From: Corynebacterium epidermidicanis
GTDB lineage: Bacteria; Actinomycetota; Actinomycetes; Mycobacteriales; Mycobacteriaceae
Assembly (NCBI RefSeq): GCF_001021025.1
Contig: NZ_CP011541.1
Span: forward strand, 2,542,001-2,606,000
Direction of reading: 5' to 3'
DNA length: 64,000 nt
The position numbers and the translations under genes are program-made. The notes beneath the pieces are model-generated. The model saw only the letters and a program-made list of their open reading frames with translations. It ran no database searches and had not been told where the DNA came from. Shown one piece after another: positions 42,378 to 50,456 of this stretch; positions within the stretch are counted from its first letter, which is position 1, and every line of letters starts with the position of its first letter.

Positions 42378-42887
42378 ATGCACGAGCTCAGGCCCACCGG
42401 CGAGCGGGAAGCCCAGCTGTGGGACGCTGCCGCCACCGTGCCGGACCCCGAGATCCCTGTCATTTCCATCGCGGACCTGGGCATTCTCCGCGGGGTCCGC
42501 TGGGAAGGGGAGCAGCCGATCATAACCATCACGCCCACCTATTCCGGCTGCCCCGCGATGGACACCATCGCAGCCGACGTGAAAGATGCCGTCGAAGCAG
42601 CCGGGTTCCCCCGCCCCAGCATTGACCTCGTGCTACACCCGGCGTGGAGCACAGATTGGATGACCGAAGAAGGCAAACAGCAGCTGCAGGATTATGGCAT
42701 TGCGCCACCGCAGCGTCGAGAAGCAAGCAGTGGCCCGATCCCGCTCACGCTGTCCGCACCGGTGGCGTGCCCCCGCTGCGGGTCCCGCAACACCCAAAAA
42801 CTCAGCCATTTCGGCTCAACGTCCTGCAAAGCGCTGTACAGCTGCCGCGACTGCCACGAACCGTTCGACTACTTTAAGGTGCACTAA
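42378..42887 (+). CDS. paaD: PaaD, Fe-S assembly factor for the epoxidase
   Basis: A 169-residue protein with an N-terminal MIP18/DUF59-type domain (VPDPEIPVISIADLGILRGVRW, TPTYSGCPAMDTIAADV) and a C-terminal zinc-ribbon-like Cys set (CPRCGSRNTQ, CRDC). PaaD is needed for maturation of the paa epoxygenase, probably of the PaaE iron-sulfur cluster. It starts 12 bp after paaC; its stop overlaps the paaE start by 1 bp. Confidence 0.93.
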   Translation: MHELRPTGEREAQLWDAAATVPDPEIPVISIADLGILRGVRWEGEQPIITITPTYSGCPAMDTIAADVKDAVEAAGFPRPSIDLVLHPAWSTDWMTEEGKQQLQDYGIAPPQRREASSGPIPLTLSAPVACPRCGSRNTQKLSHFGSTSCKALYSCRDCHEPFDYFKVH

Positions 42888-44023
42888 TGAACCAGAAGGT
42901 GAAATTTAACCCCCTACGGGTCAGCGAGATTCGTCGTCTCACCCCGGATTCCGTCGAGGTTTCCTTTGAAGTTCCCACCGACCTCGCCGACGACTACAAC
43001 TACATCCCCGGCCAGTACGTCGCGCTGCGTCGCGAAATCGACGGCCAAGAGGTGCGCCGCTCCTACTCAATCTGCGCCACCCCGCAGCGCTTATCGACGG
43101 GCGCGTCGGTGATCAAGGTAGGCATCAAGAAGAATCTCGGCGGCGTGTTTTCTACCTGGGCCAACGACGCGCTCCAGGTGGGCGACACCATAGACGTGAT
43201 GAACCCGCAGGGAGCGTTCACCTCCCGCACGCACGTGACGTTTTTGAATGATCCTGCTGCAGCTGGCGAAGGCAAGAAGCACCTGGTGGCAGTGGCAGCC
43301 GGTTCCGGCATCACGCCAATCATGGCGATCGCCTCCGCGTTCCTCGCCTCGGCTGAGGACCACACTTTCGAGCTGATTTACGCCAACAAGGGCGCGGGCG
43401 ATGTCATGTTCGCCGAGGAAATCGGTGATTTGAAAGACAAGTACCCGGCCCGGTTTGCCGTACACCACGTGCTGTCCCGCGAAAACCGAGTAAACCCGCT
43501 GTTCACCGGCCGTATCGACGGGGAGCGCCTGGAGCAGCTGCTGGACAACGTCCTGGGCCAAGACGCCGACGAGTGGTTCCTCTGTGGCCCATTTGAGCTG
43601 GTGCAGCTCTGCCGTGACGCCCTCGCTGAGCGCGGGGTTCCCGAGGACCGCGTGCGCTTCGAACTCTTCGCCACCGGTAAGCCAGCCGATGCCCCAGGTG
43701 GCCAGCAGGGCCGTGCCGTGGAGATTCGCGAGGGCGAAGACGTGTACAAGATTAAGTTCACCCTCGACGGACTCACCGGCGAAGTCGATTCCCCAGTCTC
43801 CGCGCACGAAACCGTGCTGAACGCAGCGCTGCGCAAGCGTTCCGACGTCCCGTTCGCCTGCGCTGGCGGCGTGTGTGGTACCTGCCGCGCCCGCGTTGTA
43901 GAGGGCGAATACGAGATGGACGAAAACTACGCGCTGGAGCCCGACGAAGTGGAACGCGGCTACGTCCTGACCTGCCAAACCCGCCCAACTTCGCCGTGCC
44001 TGACGGTGGACTTCGATTCTTAA
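42887..44023 (+). CDS. paaE: 1,2-Phenylacetyl-CoA epoxidase reductase PaaE
   Basis: A 378-residue reductase: ferredoxin-reductase FAD domain (YIPGQYVALR, RSYSICATP), NAD(P)-binding domain (LVAVAAGSGITPIMAIA), and C-terminal plant-type 2Fe-2S domain with CAGGVCGTCRARV and a distant Cys in LTCQTRP. It passes electrons from NADPH to the diiron centre of PaaA. Starts on the paaD stop (TAATGA). Confidence 0.96.
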   Translation: MNQKVKFNPLRVSEIRRLTPDSVEVSFEVPTDLADDYNYIPGQYVALRREIDGQEVRRSYSICATPQRLSTGASVIKVGIKKNLGGVFSTWANDALQVGDTIDVMNPQGAFTSRTHVTFLNDPAAAGEGKKHLVAVAAGSGITPIMAIASAFLASAEDHTFELIYANKGAGDVMFAEEIGDLKDKYPARFAVHHVLSRENRVNPLFTGRIDGERLEQLLDNVLGQDADEWFLCGPFELVQLCRDALAERGVPEDRVRFELFATGKPADAPGGQQGRAVEIREGEDVYKIKFTLDGLTGEVDSPVSAHETVLNAALRKRSDVPFACAGGVCGTCRARVVEGEYEMDENYALEPDEVERGYVLTCQTRPTSPCLTVDFDS

Positions 44024-44039
44024 AGGGGGAGGAGAAGCT

Positions 44040-44810
44040 GTGATTGATTTGCACATTGCAGACGGTGTCGCCGAGGTTGTCCTCAACAACCCCAAGGCGA
44101 TGAATGCCGTGGACGAGGCAGCCCTAGCGGCGCTCGCCTCGGCATATCGCGAGGCAGCGGATGCGGGCGTACGTGCCCTGCTGCTGCGCGGTGAAGGACG
44201 TGGGTTCTGCGCCGGGCGCAACATCGCCGGGTTGGACCCGCGCGACGACGACGCCTATGACTACCTGGCCAACAAGGTCACTCCGGTACTGCGCCAGATG
44301 GCCGCTTTTGAGGCGCCGACCTTCGCCGCCGTGCACGGAGCCTGCCTGGGCGTGGGCCTGGGTCTCGCGATCGCCACGGACATCGTCTACGTCTCCGAAG
44401 ATGCCAAGATCGGCTCGCCATTCGCCAATTTGGGTGCCACGCTCGACTCCGGCGGACACGCCCTGTTCGTGGAGCGTCTGGGGGCGCACCGCGCGATGGA
44501 CCTGATCGTCACTGGCGAGCTCATGTCCGGGGCGGAGGCTGTGCAGGCGGGCCTGTTCTCCCGCGCGGTTCCAGCCGATGAGCTGCTGGATTTCACCCGC
44601 GCTCGTGCTGAACGGGCGGCCAGCGGCGCGACCCTGGCCTTCTTGAAGTCGAAGCAGCTGGTCCAGCAGATTCGCGACGAACGCGTGGGCCTGTGGGAAT
44701 CCGTCGAGGCCGAGAACAAGGCACAAGGCGAGCTTTGCAGCTCAGAGGACTATTTCGAGGGCTTTGCTGCCTTCCAGGACAAGCGCCGACCAGAATTCAA
44801 GGGGAAGTAA
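44040..44810 (+). CDS. paaG: Enoyl-CoA hydratase/isomerase, PaaG-type
   Basis: A 256-residue crotonase-fold protein; GTG start. GRGFCAGRNIAG is the first oxyanion-hole segment, HGACLGVGLGLAIATD the second, and LGATLDSGGHALFVERLG carries an Asp where PaaG has its catalytic acid, in place of the Glu of hydratases. It should isomerise ring-1,2-epoxyphenylacetyl-CoA to oxepin-CoA. The assignment to PaaG over PaaF rests on this Asp and on gene position after paaE. Confidence 0.8.
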   Translation: MIDLHIADGVAEVVLNNPKAMNAVDEAALAALASAYREAADAGVRALLLRGEGRGFCAGRNIAGLDPRDDDAYDYLANKVTPVLRQMAAFEAPTFAAVHGACLGVGLGLAIATDIVYVSEDAKIGSPFANLGATLDSGGHALFVERLGAHRAMDLIVTGELMSGAEAVQAGLFSRAVPADELLDFTRARAERAASGATLAFLKSKQLVQQIRDERVGLWESVEAENKAQGELCSSEDYFEGFAAFQDKRRPEFKGK

Positions 44811-44811
44811 C

Positions 44812-46008
44812 ATGGCTGCATATCTCGTATCCGGCACCCGCACACCCGTCGGCCGCTACGGTGGCGCCCTGTCTTCGGTGCGACCCGATGACCTCGCCGC
44901 TTTGGTGGTTCGCCAGGTGGTCGAGGACGCCGGCTTGCCTCCCGAGGCCGTCGACGAAGTAATCCTGGGCAATGCCAACGGCGCCGGCGAGGAGAATCGG
45001 AACGTCGCACGTATGGCGTGGCTGCTCGCCGGGTTCCCGGACTCGGTCCCAGGCATCACCGTCAACCGACTCTGCGCCTCCGGCATGTCGGCGATCGCCC
45101 TGGCTACTGCCATGGTGGAGTCCGGTCAAGCAGACGTCGTAGTCGCTGGTGGCGTGGAGTCCATGTCCCGCGCCCCATGGGTCCAAGCGAAGCCGGAGAA
45201 GGCGTTTGCGAAGCCGGGGGAGATCTTTGACACTTCCATCGGCTGGCGCTTCGTGAATCCTATCTTCGCAGCTCAGGAGAAGACCACTTTCTCCATGCCC
45301 GAGACTGCTGAGGAAGTGGCGCGCCGTTGCAACATCTCCCGCGAGGATGCCGACGCCTTCGCCGTCGAATCGCAGGCCCGCGCCATCGCTGCCATCGAGG
45401 CCGGTCTATTCGAAGCTGAAATTACTCCGGTGCCAGTTAAGGATCGCAAGGGCAATGTCACCTATGTGTCGGTGGATGAGGGCCCGCGCGCCGGCACTAC
45501 GGCTGAGGTGCTAGCACGACTGAAACCAGTGGTCAAAGGCGGGGAAGTGGTTACCGCGGGCAACTCCAGCTCGCTTAACGACGGCGCGTCGGCCATCATT
45601 GTGGCGTCTTCAGATGCAGTGGAGCGCTACGGCCTCAAGGCGCGCGCCCGGGTGGTCGCGAATGCGAATGTAGGCCTCGAACCGGCAGTGATGGGGCTTG
45701 GTCCGATCCCAGCGACCCGCAAGGTGCTGGAGCGCGCGGGCTGGTCCGTGGACGATGTCGATGCGTTCGAGATCAATGAGGCATTTGCCACCCAGTCGGT
45801 AGCGACCGTGCGCGAATTGGGCCTTGACCCCGCTCGAGTGAACGCGTGGGGTGGCGCGATCGCACTTGGCCACCCGCTAGGTTCTTCGGGTTCCCGCATC
45901 ACGCTCACGTTGCTGTCCCGCCTGGAGCAGTCGGGGGCCGAGCGTGGCGTGGCCACGATGTGCGTCGGCGTTGGCCAGGGCACCGCGATCGCGATTGAGA
46001 GGGTATAA
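44812..46008 (+). CDS. paaJ: Thiolase PaaJ
   Basis: 398 residues from ATG 44812, 1 bp after the paaG stop; the frame is open a further 16 codons upstream inside paaG, which is rejected. Nucleophile C88 lies in LCASGMSAIALA; the other active-site segments are EINEAFATQS, GGAIALGHPLGSSGSR and MCVGVGQGTA. It cleaves 3-oxo-dehydrosuberyl-CoA and 3-oxoadipyl-CoA to acetyl-CoA products. In operon with paaF, which follows without a gap. Confidence 0.95.
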   Translation: MAAYLVSGTRTPVGRYGGALSSVRPDDLAALVVRQVVEDAGLPPEAVDEVILGNANGAGEENRNVARMAWLLAGFPDSVPGITVNRLCASGMSAIALATAMVESGQADVVVAGGVESMSRAPWVQAKPEKAFAKPGEIFDTSIGWRFVNPIFAAQEKTTFSMPETAEEVARRCNISREDADAFAVESQARAIAAIEAGLFEAEITPVPVKDRKGNVTYVSVDEGPRAGTTAEVLARLKPVVKGGEVVTAGNSSSLNDGASAIIVASSDAVERYGLKARARVVANANVGLEPAVMGLGPIPATRKVLERAGWSVDDVDAFEINEAFATQSVATVRELGLDPARVNAWGGAIALGHPLGSSGSRITLTLLSRLEQSGAERGVATMCVGVGQGTAIAIERV

Positions 46009-46740
46009 ATGTCCGCGCTGACCATTGACTTTGGCGAGGATCGGGTTGTCGCGACCATGTCGCGCCCCGAAGTCCGCAACGCCATCGACGCCGAAATGAT
46101 CAACGAGTTCCACGCCCTGTGCGCGGAGTTGGAAGCCGAGCCACGCATCCTCATCATCGTCGGCGCGGACGGCATCTTCGCTTCCGGTGCCGACATCGGC
46201 CAGCTGCGCGAGCGCCGGCGTGACGACGCCCTCCGCGGCGTCAACTCCACCCTCTTTTCCCGTATTGCCCGCCTGCCAATGCCGGTCATCGCCGCGATCG
46301 ACGGCTACGCGCTGGGTGGGGGAGCTGAGCTTGCGCTCGCTGCAGATTTCCGACTCGGCACCCCGCGCATCAAGGTGGGCCAACCCGAAACCGGTTTGGG
46401 CATCATGGCGGCCGCCGGTGCGCTCTGGCGCCTGCGCGAAGTGGTGGGCGAACCGTTGGCCAAGGAGATCCTGTTCACCGGCCGAATTCTTAACGCCGAG
46501 GAGGCCCTGGCCGCTGGCTTCGTGACCGCCCTGCACGACGACGTCTTGGCAGCCGCGCACGAGTTGGCGGACCGCATCGCAAAGCAGGACCCACTGGCTG
46601 TGCGCCTGTCCAAGCAGGTCTTCGCGATGCCCGCTTCCGCCCACCCCTTTGTTGATAACATCGCCCAGGCGATCTGCTTTGAATCCGACGCAAAATTCGA
46701 CCGTATGCAAGCCTTTTTGGACAGGAAGAAGAACAAATGA
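46009..46740 (+). CDS. paaF: 2,3-Dehydroadipyl-CoA hydratase, PaaF-type
   Basis: A 243-residue crotonase-fold protein. GIFASGADIGQL and DGYALGGGAELALAADFRL form the oxyanion hole, and VGQPETGLGIMAAAG keeps one of the two catalytic Glu residues; the second position (usually E in PGAGGTQRL-type loops) is not obvious. It should hydrate 2,3-dehydroadipyl-CoA. The start directly follows the paaJ stop; the stop overlaps paaH by 4 bp. Confidence 0.85.
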   Translation: MSALTIDFGEDRVVATMSRPEVRNAIDAEMINEFHALCAELEAEPRILIIVGADGIFASGADIGQLRERRRDDALRGVNSTLFSRIARLPMPVIAAIDGYALGGGAELALAADFRLGTPRIKVGQPETGLGIMAAAGALWRLREVVGEPLAKEILFTGRILNAEEALAAGFVTALHDDVLAAAHELADRIAKQDPLAVRLSKQVFAMPASAHPFVDNIAQAICFESDAKFDRMQAFLDRKKNK

Positions 46741-47564
46741 CTTTGAAGCATGTTGGAGTTCTCGGTGGCGGGCGCATGGGCGCCGGCATTGCCCACGCCT
46801 TCTTGATGACGGGCGCCCGCGTCGTCGTCGTTGACCTCGACCCGGCCGCTGCCCAGGAGCGCATCGTTCGTGACGTGCAGAAATCCCTCGAGCGGGGTGC
46901 CTCCGGCACGCTGGGCGAATACCTGGGCCGGCTTGCCTGCGTTGCCGATAGCGCGGGCTTTGCCGGCTGTCAGTTGGTGGTTGAGGCCATCCCGGAGAAC
47001 TTCGACATGAAGGTTTCCGCTTTCAGGGACATTGCAGCTGCCGCACCCGGCGCGGTGATTGCATCCAATACGTCGTCGCTGTCAGTGACAGACCTGGCGG
47101 CGACGGTGCCGTCGCCCGAGAGGGTCATCGGCCTGCACTTCTTCAACCCGGTGCCGGCCTCGAAGCTGGTGGAGATCGTGGTAGCGGATACCACGTCCGC
47201 TGAGCTCGTCGAAGCCGCTCGGGGCTGGGTCTCTGACCTGGGCAAAACCCCGATCGTGGTGAAGGACGCCCCAGGGTTCGCTTCTTCCCGCCTGGGTGTT
47301 GCCATCGCACTAGAGGCGATCCGCATGGTCGAGGAGGGCGTGGCGACGCCGGAGGACATCGACAACGCGATGGTGCTGGGCTACAAGTTCCCGGTCGGGC
47401 CGCTGGCGCTGACGGACATCGTGGGCCTCGACGTCCGGTTGGGAATTTCCGAGTACCTGGCATCGACGTTGGGCGAGCGCTTCGAGCCACCTGCGCTGAT
47501 GCGCGAAATGGTTGCCCGCGGAGAGCTCGGTCGGAAGTCCGGCAAGGGGTTTTACGAGTACTAG
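46737..47564 (+). CDS. paaH: 3-Hydroxyadipyl-CoA dehydrogenase PaaH
   Basis: A 275-residue dehydrogenase: Rossmann motif GVLGGGRMGAGIAHAF near residues 6-21, the conserved VEAIPENFDMK and NTSSLSVTDLA segments, catalytic His in GLHFFNPVPASKLVEIV, and a helical C-terminal half. It oxidises 3-hydroxyadipyl-CoA with NAD. Last gene of the paaA-H run; no convincing terminator was found after it. Confidence 0.94.
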   Translation: MTLKHVGVLGGGRMGAGIAHAFLMTGARVVVVDLDPAAAQERIVRDVQKSLERGASGTLGEYLGRLACVADSAGFAGCQLVVEAIPENFDMKVSAFRDIAAAAPGAVIASNTSSLSVTDLAATVPSPERVIGLHFFNPVPASKLVEIVVADTTSAELVEAARGWVSDLGKTPIVVKDAPGFASSRLGVAIALEAIRMVEEGVATPEDIDNAMVLGYKFPVGPLALTDIVGLDVRLGISEYLASTLGERFEPPALMREMVARGELGRKSGKGFYEY

Positions 47565-47748
47565 TTTTGAGGGTCCCTCTCGCTCCGTGTTTCGACGCGC
47601 GGGTGGGAGTTGTGGAATTGAGAGCTCACAGGGTTCCAGGTTTTGGACGCATTCCGGTCTGGAGACGAACCCGCCTCACGTTGAGGTATTTCAGCCTGCC
47701 TCGGGGCGCCCCGGCTTGGCTGCACACTTGCTATGTCGTCGCTTGGCC

Positions 47749-47812
47749 GTAGTCAGACTACCCAGAACGGATTTTATTCACCATTTTCCGCCCCTCGCGG
47801 TAGTCCGACTAC
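47749..47812. repeat. Two copies of palindrome GTAGTC(A/C)GACTAC
   Basis: GTAGTCAGACTAC (47749-47761) and GTAGTCCGACTAC (47800-47812) are 6-bp inverted repeats around one base, 51 bp apart. They may be intergenic repeat or protein-binding sites; no function is known to me. Confidence 0.6.
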
Positions 47813-47840
47813 ACCGAAGCGACGCGCTAGCAGATCTGCA

Positions 47841-47902
47841 GCTTGCCGACGCCAGGCGCTTGCCGACACCAGGCGCTTGCCGACGCCAGGCGCTTGCCGA
47901 CG
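47841..47902. repeat. 17-bp tandem repeat, about 3.6 copies
   Basis: The unit GCTTGCCGACGCCAGGC is repeated head to tail at 47841-47857, 47858-47874 (one change) and 47875-47891, with a partial copy from 47892. It is a minisatellite-like array and looks non-coding. Confidence 0.8.
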
Positions 47903-48254
47903 TCCGAGGCCTTCTAAATCACGACTCATCCCCCCGGGGTTCAGAAGGTCTGATTCTGAACGACACTAAAAGAACTACCTCCCCGACGTAATCAACCGAT
48001 CCGTCCAAGGCTACGCTATTGCACTTGAGCGAGGTTTCCAACGCGACTTAGCCGATGCTGCGGTTGGGTGATGGTTGTCAGCCTGTCGAAGGTCGTGCAC
48101 ATTTAACTACAACGGCGAGTCGTCGAACGGCGACATTCCGCTCTCGGAAACCGAAGGCTTCGGTAGCCAATTGAGAAAAACAACGTCAGCTCATCCACGA
48201 GAATTCGGAGAAATCGAGTTGTTTTCTAGCACTATCGTGAAACTAAACAGATCT

Positions 48255-48288
48255 GTTCAATTTTCTTGAACGTTCAGGTATATTGAAC
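48255..48288. promoter_or_regulatory. Two abutting operators and promoter of the AbiE module
   Basis: GTTCAATTTTCTTGAAC (48255-48271) and GTTCAGGTATATTGAAC (48272-48288) are 17-bp inverted repeats of the form GTTCA-N7-TGAAC placed side by side. The second contains TATATT (48279-48284), a good -10 that would start transcription near 48291, directly before ATG 48292. AbiEi antitoxins of this type bind paired inverted repeats at their own promoter, so autoregulation is expected. Confidence 0.75.
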
Positions 48289-48291
48289 ATC

Positions 48292-49215
48292 ATGGAACGA
48301 AACCAGCTGCTAGAGAGCCTCTCGGCAGACACACTCACAGAGATTCAATCCCAACTCTCTCAGCGCGATGTGCAGCTCTCATTCACTCCAGAACCCACAG
48401 TCAACATTGCAGGCCGAACGATGCTAGTTGAGCTTTTCGTTGATGATGTGACCACAACCCCCAAAGTCCAACCAATGCTGCTTGCCGACGAAATCAGCAG
48501 CAAACAGTCCAAAAAACTTCACCAACATGGAATCTGGTTTGCAGACGCGCGCGGAAATATGTTCCTATCTGGTACCGGCTTCTTAATTAATATCGAGGGG
48601 CGAAGGGGCAACTACCAAACACACCCAAATAAGCCCTCCAGCATCTCTCTGTTTACCGGGCGCCGTTCTCAAGTGATCGCACTCTTACTCTCCTACGACG
48701 AACTGCTAAATCAGTCGCGTCGTACGATTGCTACCGCCGCCGGCACGTCGGTTGGCACAGTACAGCAAACACTTGAGCTGCTTGAGGCAACTCATTACCT
48801 TCACCCGGGAGCCTCGGCTGTCTATTTTCCGGACAAGCAACAACTGTTGTCCGCATGGGCGCGTTCTTACGCTGCCGGCCTCGGGCATCAAACCAAGCTT
48901 CTTACCGCCGAGGGTGAGGTCCCTGAAATCGATGAAGAATTTCTTCTGAGCGGAGAAGCTGCTGTGGCAGATTTGCTAATCAATCCCCAAACTGCGGATC
49001 TTTACGTCGCAGATAGGACAACAGCTGCCCTGACCATGGCTAAGCATAAGTGGCGACAATCCCAAGACGGAAACTTGATATTCCGGCGCCAGTTCTGGCA
49101 CACCCCCAAACGAGAAGTACCACCGGCTATCGTATACGCAGATCTCATCAGCCACGATTCTCCACGCCTGACAGAAGTCGCACGCGAATATGCCATCGGT
49201 CGTCTGGGGGTTTAG
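48292..49215 (+). CDS. abiEi: AbiEi-family antitoxin (type IV toxin-antitoxin)
   Basis: 307 residues from ATG 48292, probably leaderless. The middle (RSQVIALLLSYDELLNQSRRTIATAAGTSVGTVQQTLELLEA) is a winged helix-turn-helix and the C-terminal part matches the AbiEi antitoxin domain. In type IV systems the antitoxin counteracts toxin activity without holding the toxin directly and represses the operon. It starts after two abutting operators and is directly followed by the toxin gene. Base composition is lower in GC than the flanking paa genes, suggesting transfer. Confidence 0.78.
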   Translation: MERNQLLESLSADTLTEIQSQLSQRDVQLSFTPEPTVNIAGRTMLVELFVDDVTTTPKVQPMLLADEISSKQSKKLHQHGIWFADARGNMFLSGTGFLINIEGRRGNYQTHPNKPSSISLFTGRRSQVIALLLSYDELLNQSRRTIATAAGTSVGTVQQTLELLEATHYLHPGASAVYFPDKQQLLSAWARSYAAGLGHQTKLLTAEGEVPEIDEEFLLSGEAAVADLLINPQTADLYVADRTTAALTMAKHKWRQSQDGNLIFRRQFWHTPKREVPPAIVYADLISHDSPRLTEVAREYAIGRLGV

Positions 49216-50019
49216 ATGCAAGGTTACGAAGACATCCAACGTGTGCTTTCGGCTCTCGAGTCGGCGGGAGTCGGCGAAGATTTAATGCTTATCGGAGCTC
49301 GAGCTCGAGACATTTTGCACGAACGCATCGTGGGAGGTCATCCGATGCGCGCCACGAAAGATGTCGATATTGCTATCTACGTCGATAGCTGGCACGATTT
49401 AGAGGCTATTAATGCCAACTTTGAACGATGTGGCTCGGCCTGGCAAAAACGCCTTGTAGGTAATCTGCCCGTAGATTTTGTACCGTTTGGCCCTATCGAA
49501 AGTCCACCTGGCGAAATTTCCCCAAGCGATGGATTGATCCTGAATGTGAATGGACTCAGGGAGGCATTTTCCACGAGCTTGAAAATCGACCTCAATAACG
49601 GTCGTGTAGTCAGGATCCCTTCGAAAGTGGGTTTTCTACTACTAAAGCTTGAGGCGTGGCTTGATCGTTTCCATATTTCCGGCAAAGACGGTTCCGATAT
49701 TGCGACAGCCATTTCCTGGTTTGATGAGCAAGAATACTTGCTGGGCGACGAGTTTCAAGCAATGCTTCTCGACGAGTCATTGGAATTTGATCCCATCCCT
49801 CAAAGGGTGGCAATCATTGGTTTCGAGGTAGCAAAGTTACTAGGGGAAGAAAAAGCATCCGCTTTAGCACTTCGCTTCCACGAACTTCAAGAACCAGAGC
49901 TAAATCGCTTGGCCGGACAACTCCATAGTTCGGGCGCATTTTCTGTGCCACAAGCACGACTAAAACAGATAGTTCCCGCATTACTCTTCGGAATGCGCAC
50001 AGCTCACTCCTCTCGATAG
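49216..50019 (+). CDS. abiEii: AbiEii/AbiGii-family nucleotidyltransferase toxin
   Basis: A 267-residue nucleotidyltransferase-like protein. RATKDVDIAIYVDSW gives the metal-binding DxD of the fold, preceded by LMLIGARARDILH where most members have a GG motif; the second G is replaced by A. VPSKVGFLLLKLEAWLDR is the conserved helix with Lys. AbiEii-type toxins (MenA/AbiEii) transfer nucleotides to tRNA or other targets and stop growth on phage infection. The start abuts the antitoxin stop, so the two are one operon. Confidence 0.78.
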   Translation: MQGYEDIQRVLSALESAGVGEDLMLIGARARDILHERIVGGHPMRATKDVDIAIYVDSWHDLEAINANFERCGSAWQKRLVGNLPVDFVPFGPIESPPGEISPSDGLILNVNGLREAFSTSLKIDLNNGRVVRIPSKVGFLLLKLEAWLDRFHISGKDGSDIATAISWFDEQEYLLGDEFQAMLLDESLEFDPIPQRVAIIGFEVAKLLGEEKASALALRFHELQEPELNRLAGQLHSSGAFSVPQARLKQIVPALLFGMRTAHSSR

Positions 50020-50041
50020 TCGCATCGGTACGCCTTAATTA

Positions 50042-50456
50042 GAGAGAGGTTAGAAGCTTCAAGCGCGACTTTACCGACGGCGCCGGCTTACACGAAACCT
50101 TCCTGAAGGTCGCAGCTGGTGAGTTGAACTCCGTCTTGGGTCCTTCCAGTCCGAATATGCGTGTCTTATCGATGGTCTTCCAGGGCCTCGCACTCTGGCC
50201 GCACATGTCAGTGGCCAAATACATCGACTTCCCGCTGACCACCGGCGACCGGAGAACACAGCAAGAATCAGCCCCTGTCACTGTGGACGAGCTGGTACCG
50301 AAAGGTTATGACACCAGGATCCTCGCCCACGTCCACCAGCCGCTCTCTTTGACCACTAAGCCACCGAACTTCTGGCCGGGGCAGGGCATGCTGCGGGTGA
50401 TTGAGCTGCCGGGATTGGCGTTTAAGGAGCCAGAAATCCCTCCTGCGTTATGCTAG
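50042..50456 (+). pseudogene. Decayed ABC-transporter ATPase gene
   Basis: An open frame without a good start. FLKVAAGELNSVLGPSS corresponds to the strand before and the beginning of a Walker A, but the GKT/S part is missing. MVFQGLALWPHMSVAKYIDFPL is the Q-loop region of CUT1/FbpC-type ATPases. The LSGGQ signature and Walker B are absent, and the remaining 70 residues resemble a TOBE-like tail. I read it as an internally deleted ATPase gene. It ends convergently with the lipoprotein gene (4-bp overlap) and directly follows the toxin-antitoxin module. Confidence 0.6.

Larger units (their letters stand above)
47565..48254. other. Gene-free stretch with repeats after paaH
   Basis: No convincing gene. 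The frames are short and of unlikely composition. The stretch contains two copies of a 13-bp palindrome, a 17-bp tandem repeat and an imperfect hairpin (GGCCTTCT near 47909 with AGAAGGTC near 47944). A short open segment at 47961-48071 reads LPDVINRSVQGYAIALERGF and could be a gene relic, but I cannot assign it. Confidence 0.6.

Noticed and set aside
41508..42383. Minus-strand frame across paaC
   Set aside because: Antisense shadow of paaC.
47841..47902. Tandem 17-bp repeat as a CRISPR array
   Set aside because: Units are contiguous without spacers, so it is a minisatellite and not a CRISPR.
47512..47991. Frame of 159 codons after paaH
   Set aside because: It covers tandem and palindromic repeats, has a repeat-derived composition and overlaps the paaH end; no ribosome site.
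48075..48269. 64-codon frame before the AbiE operators
   Set aside because: It runs into the operator region and has no family likeness or ribosome site.
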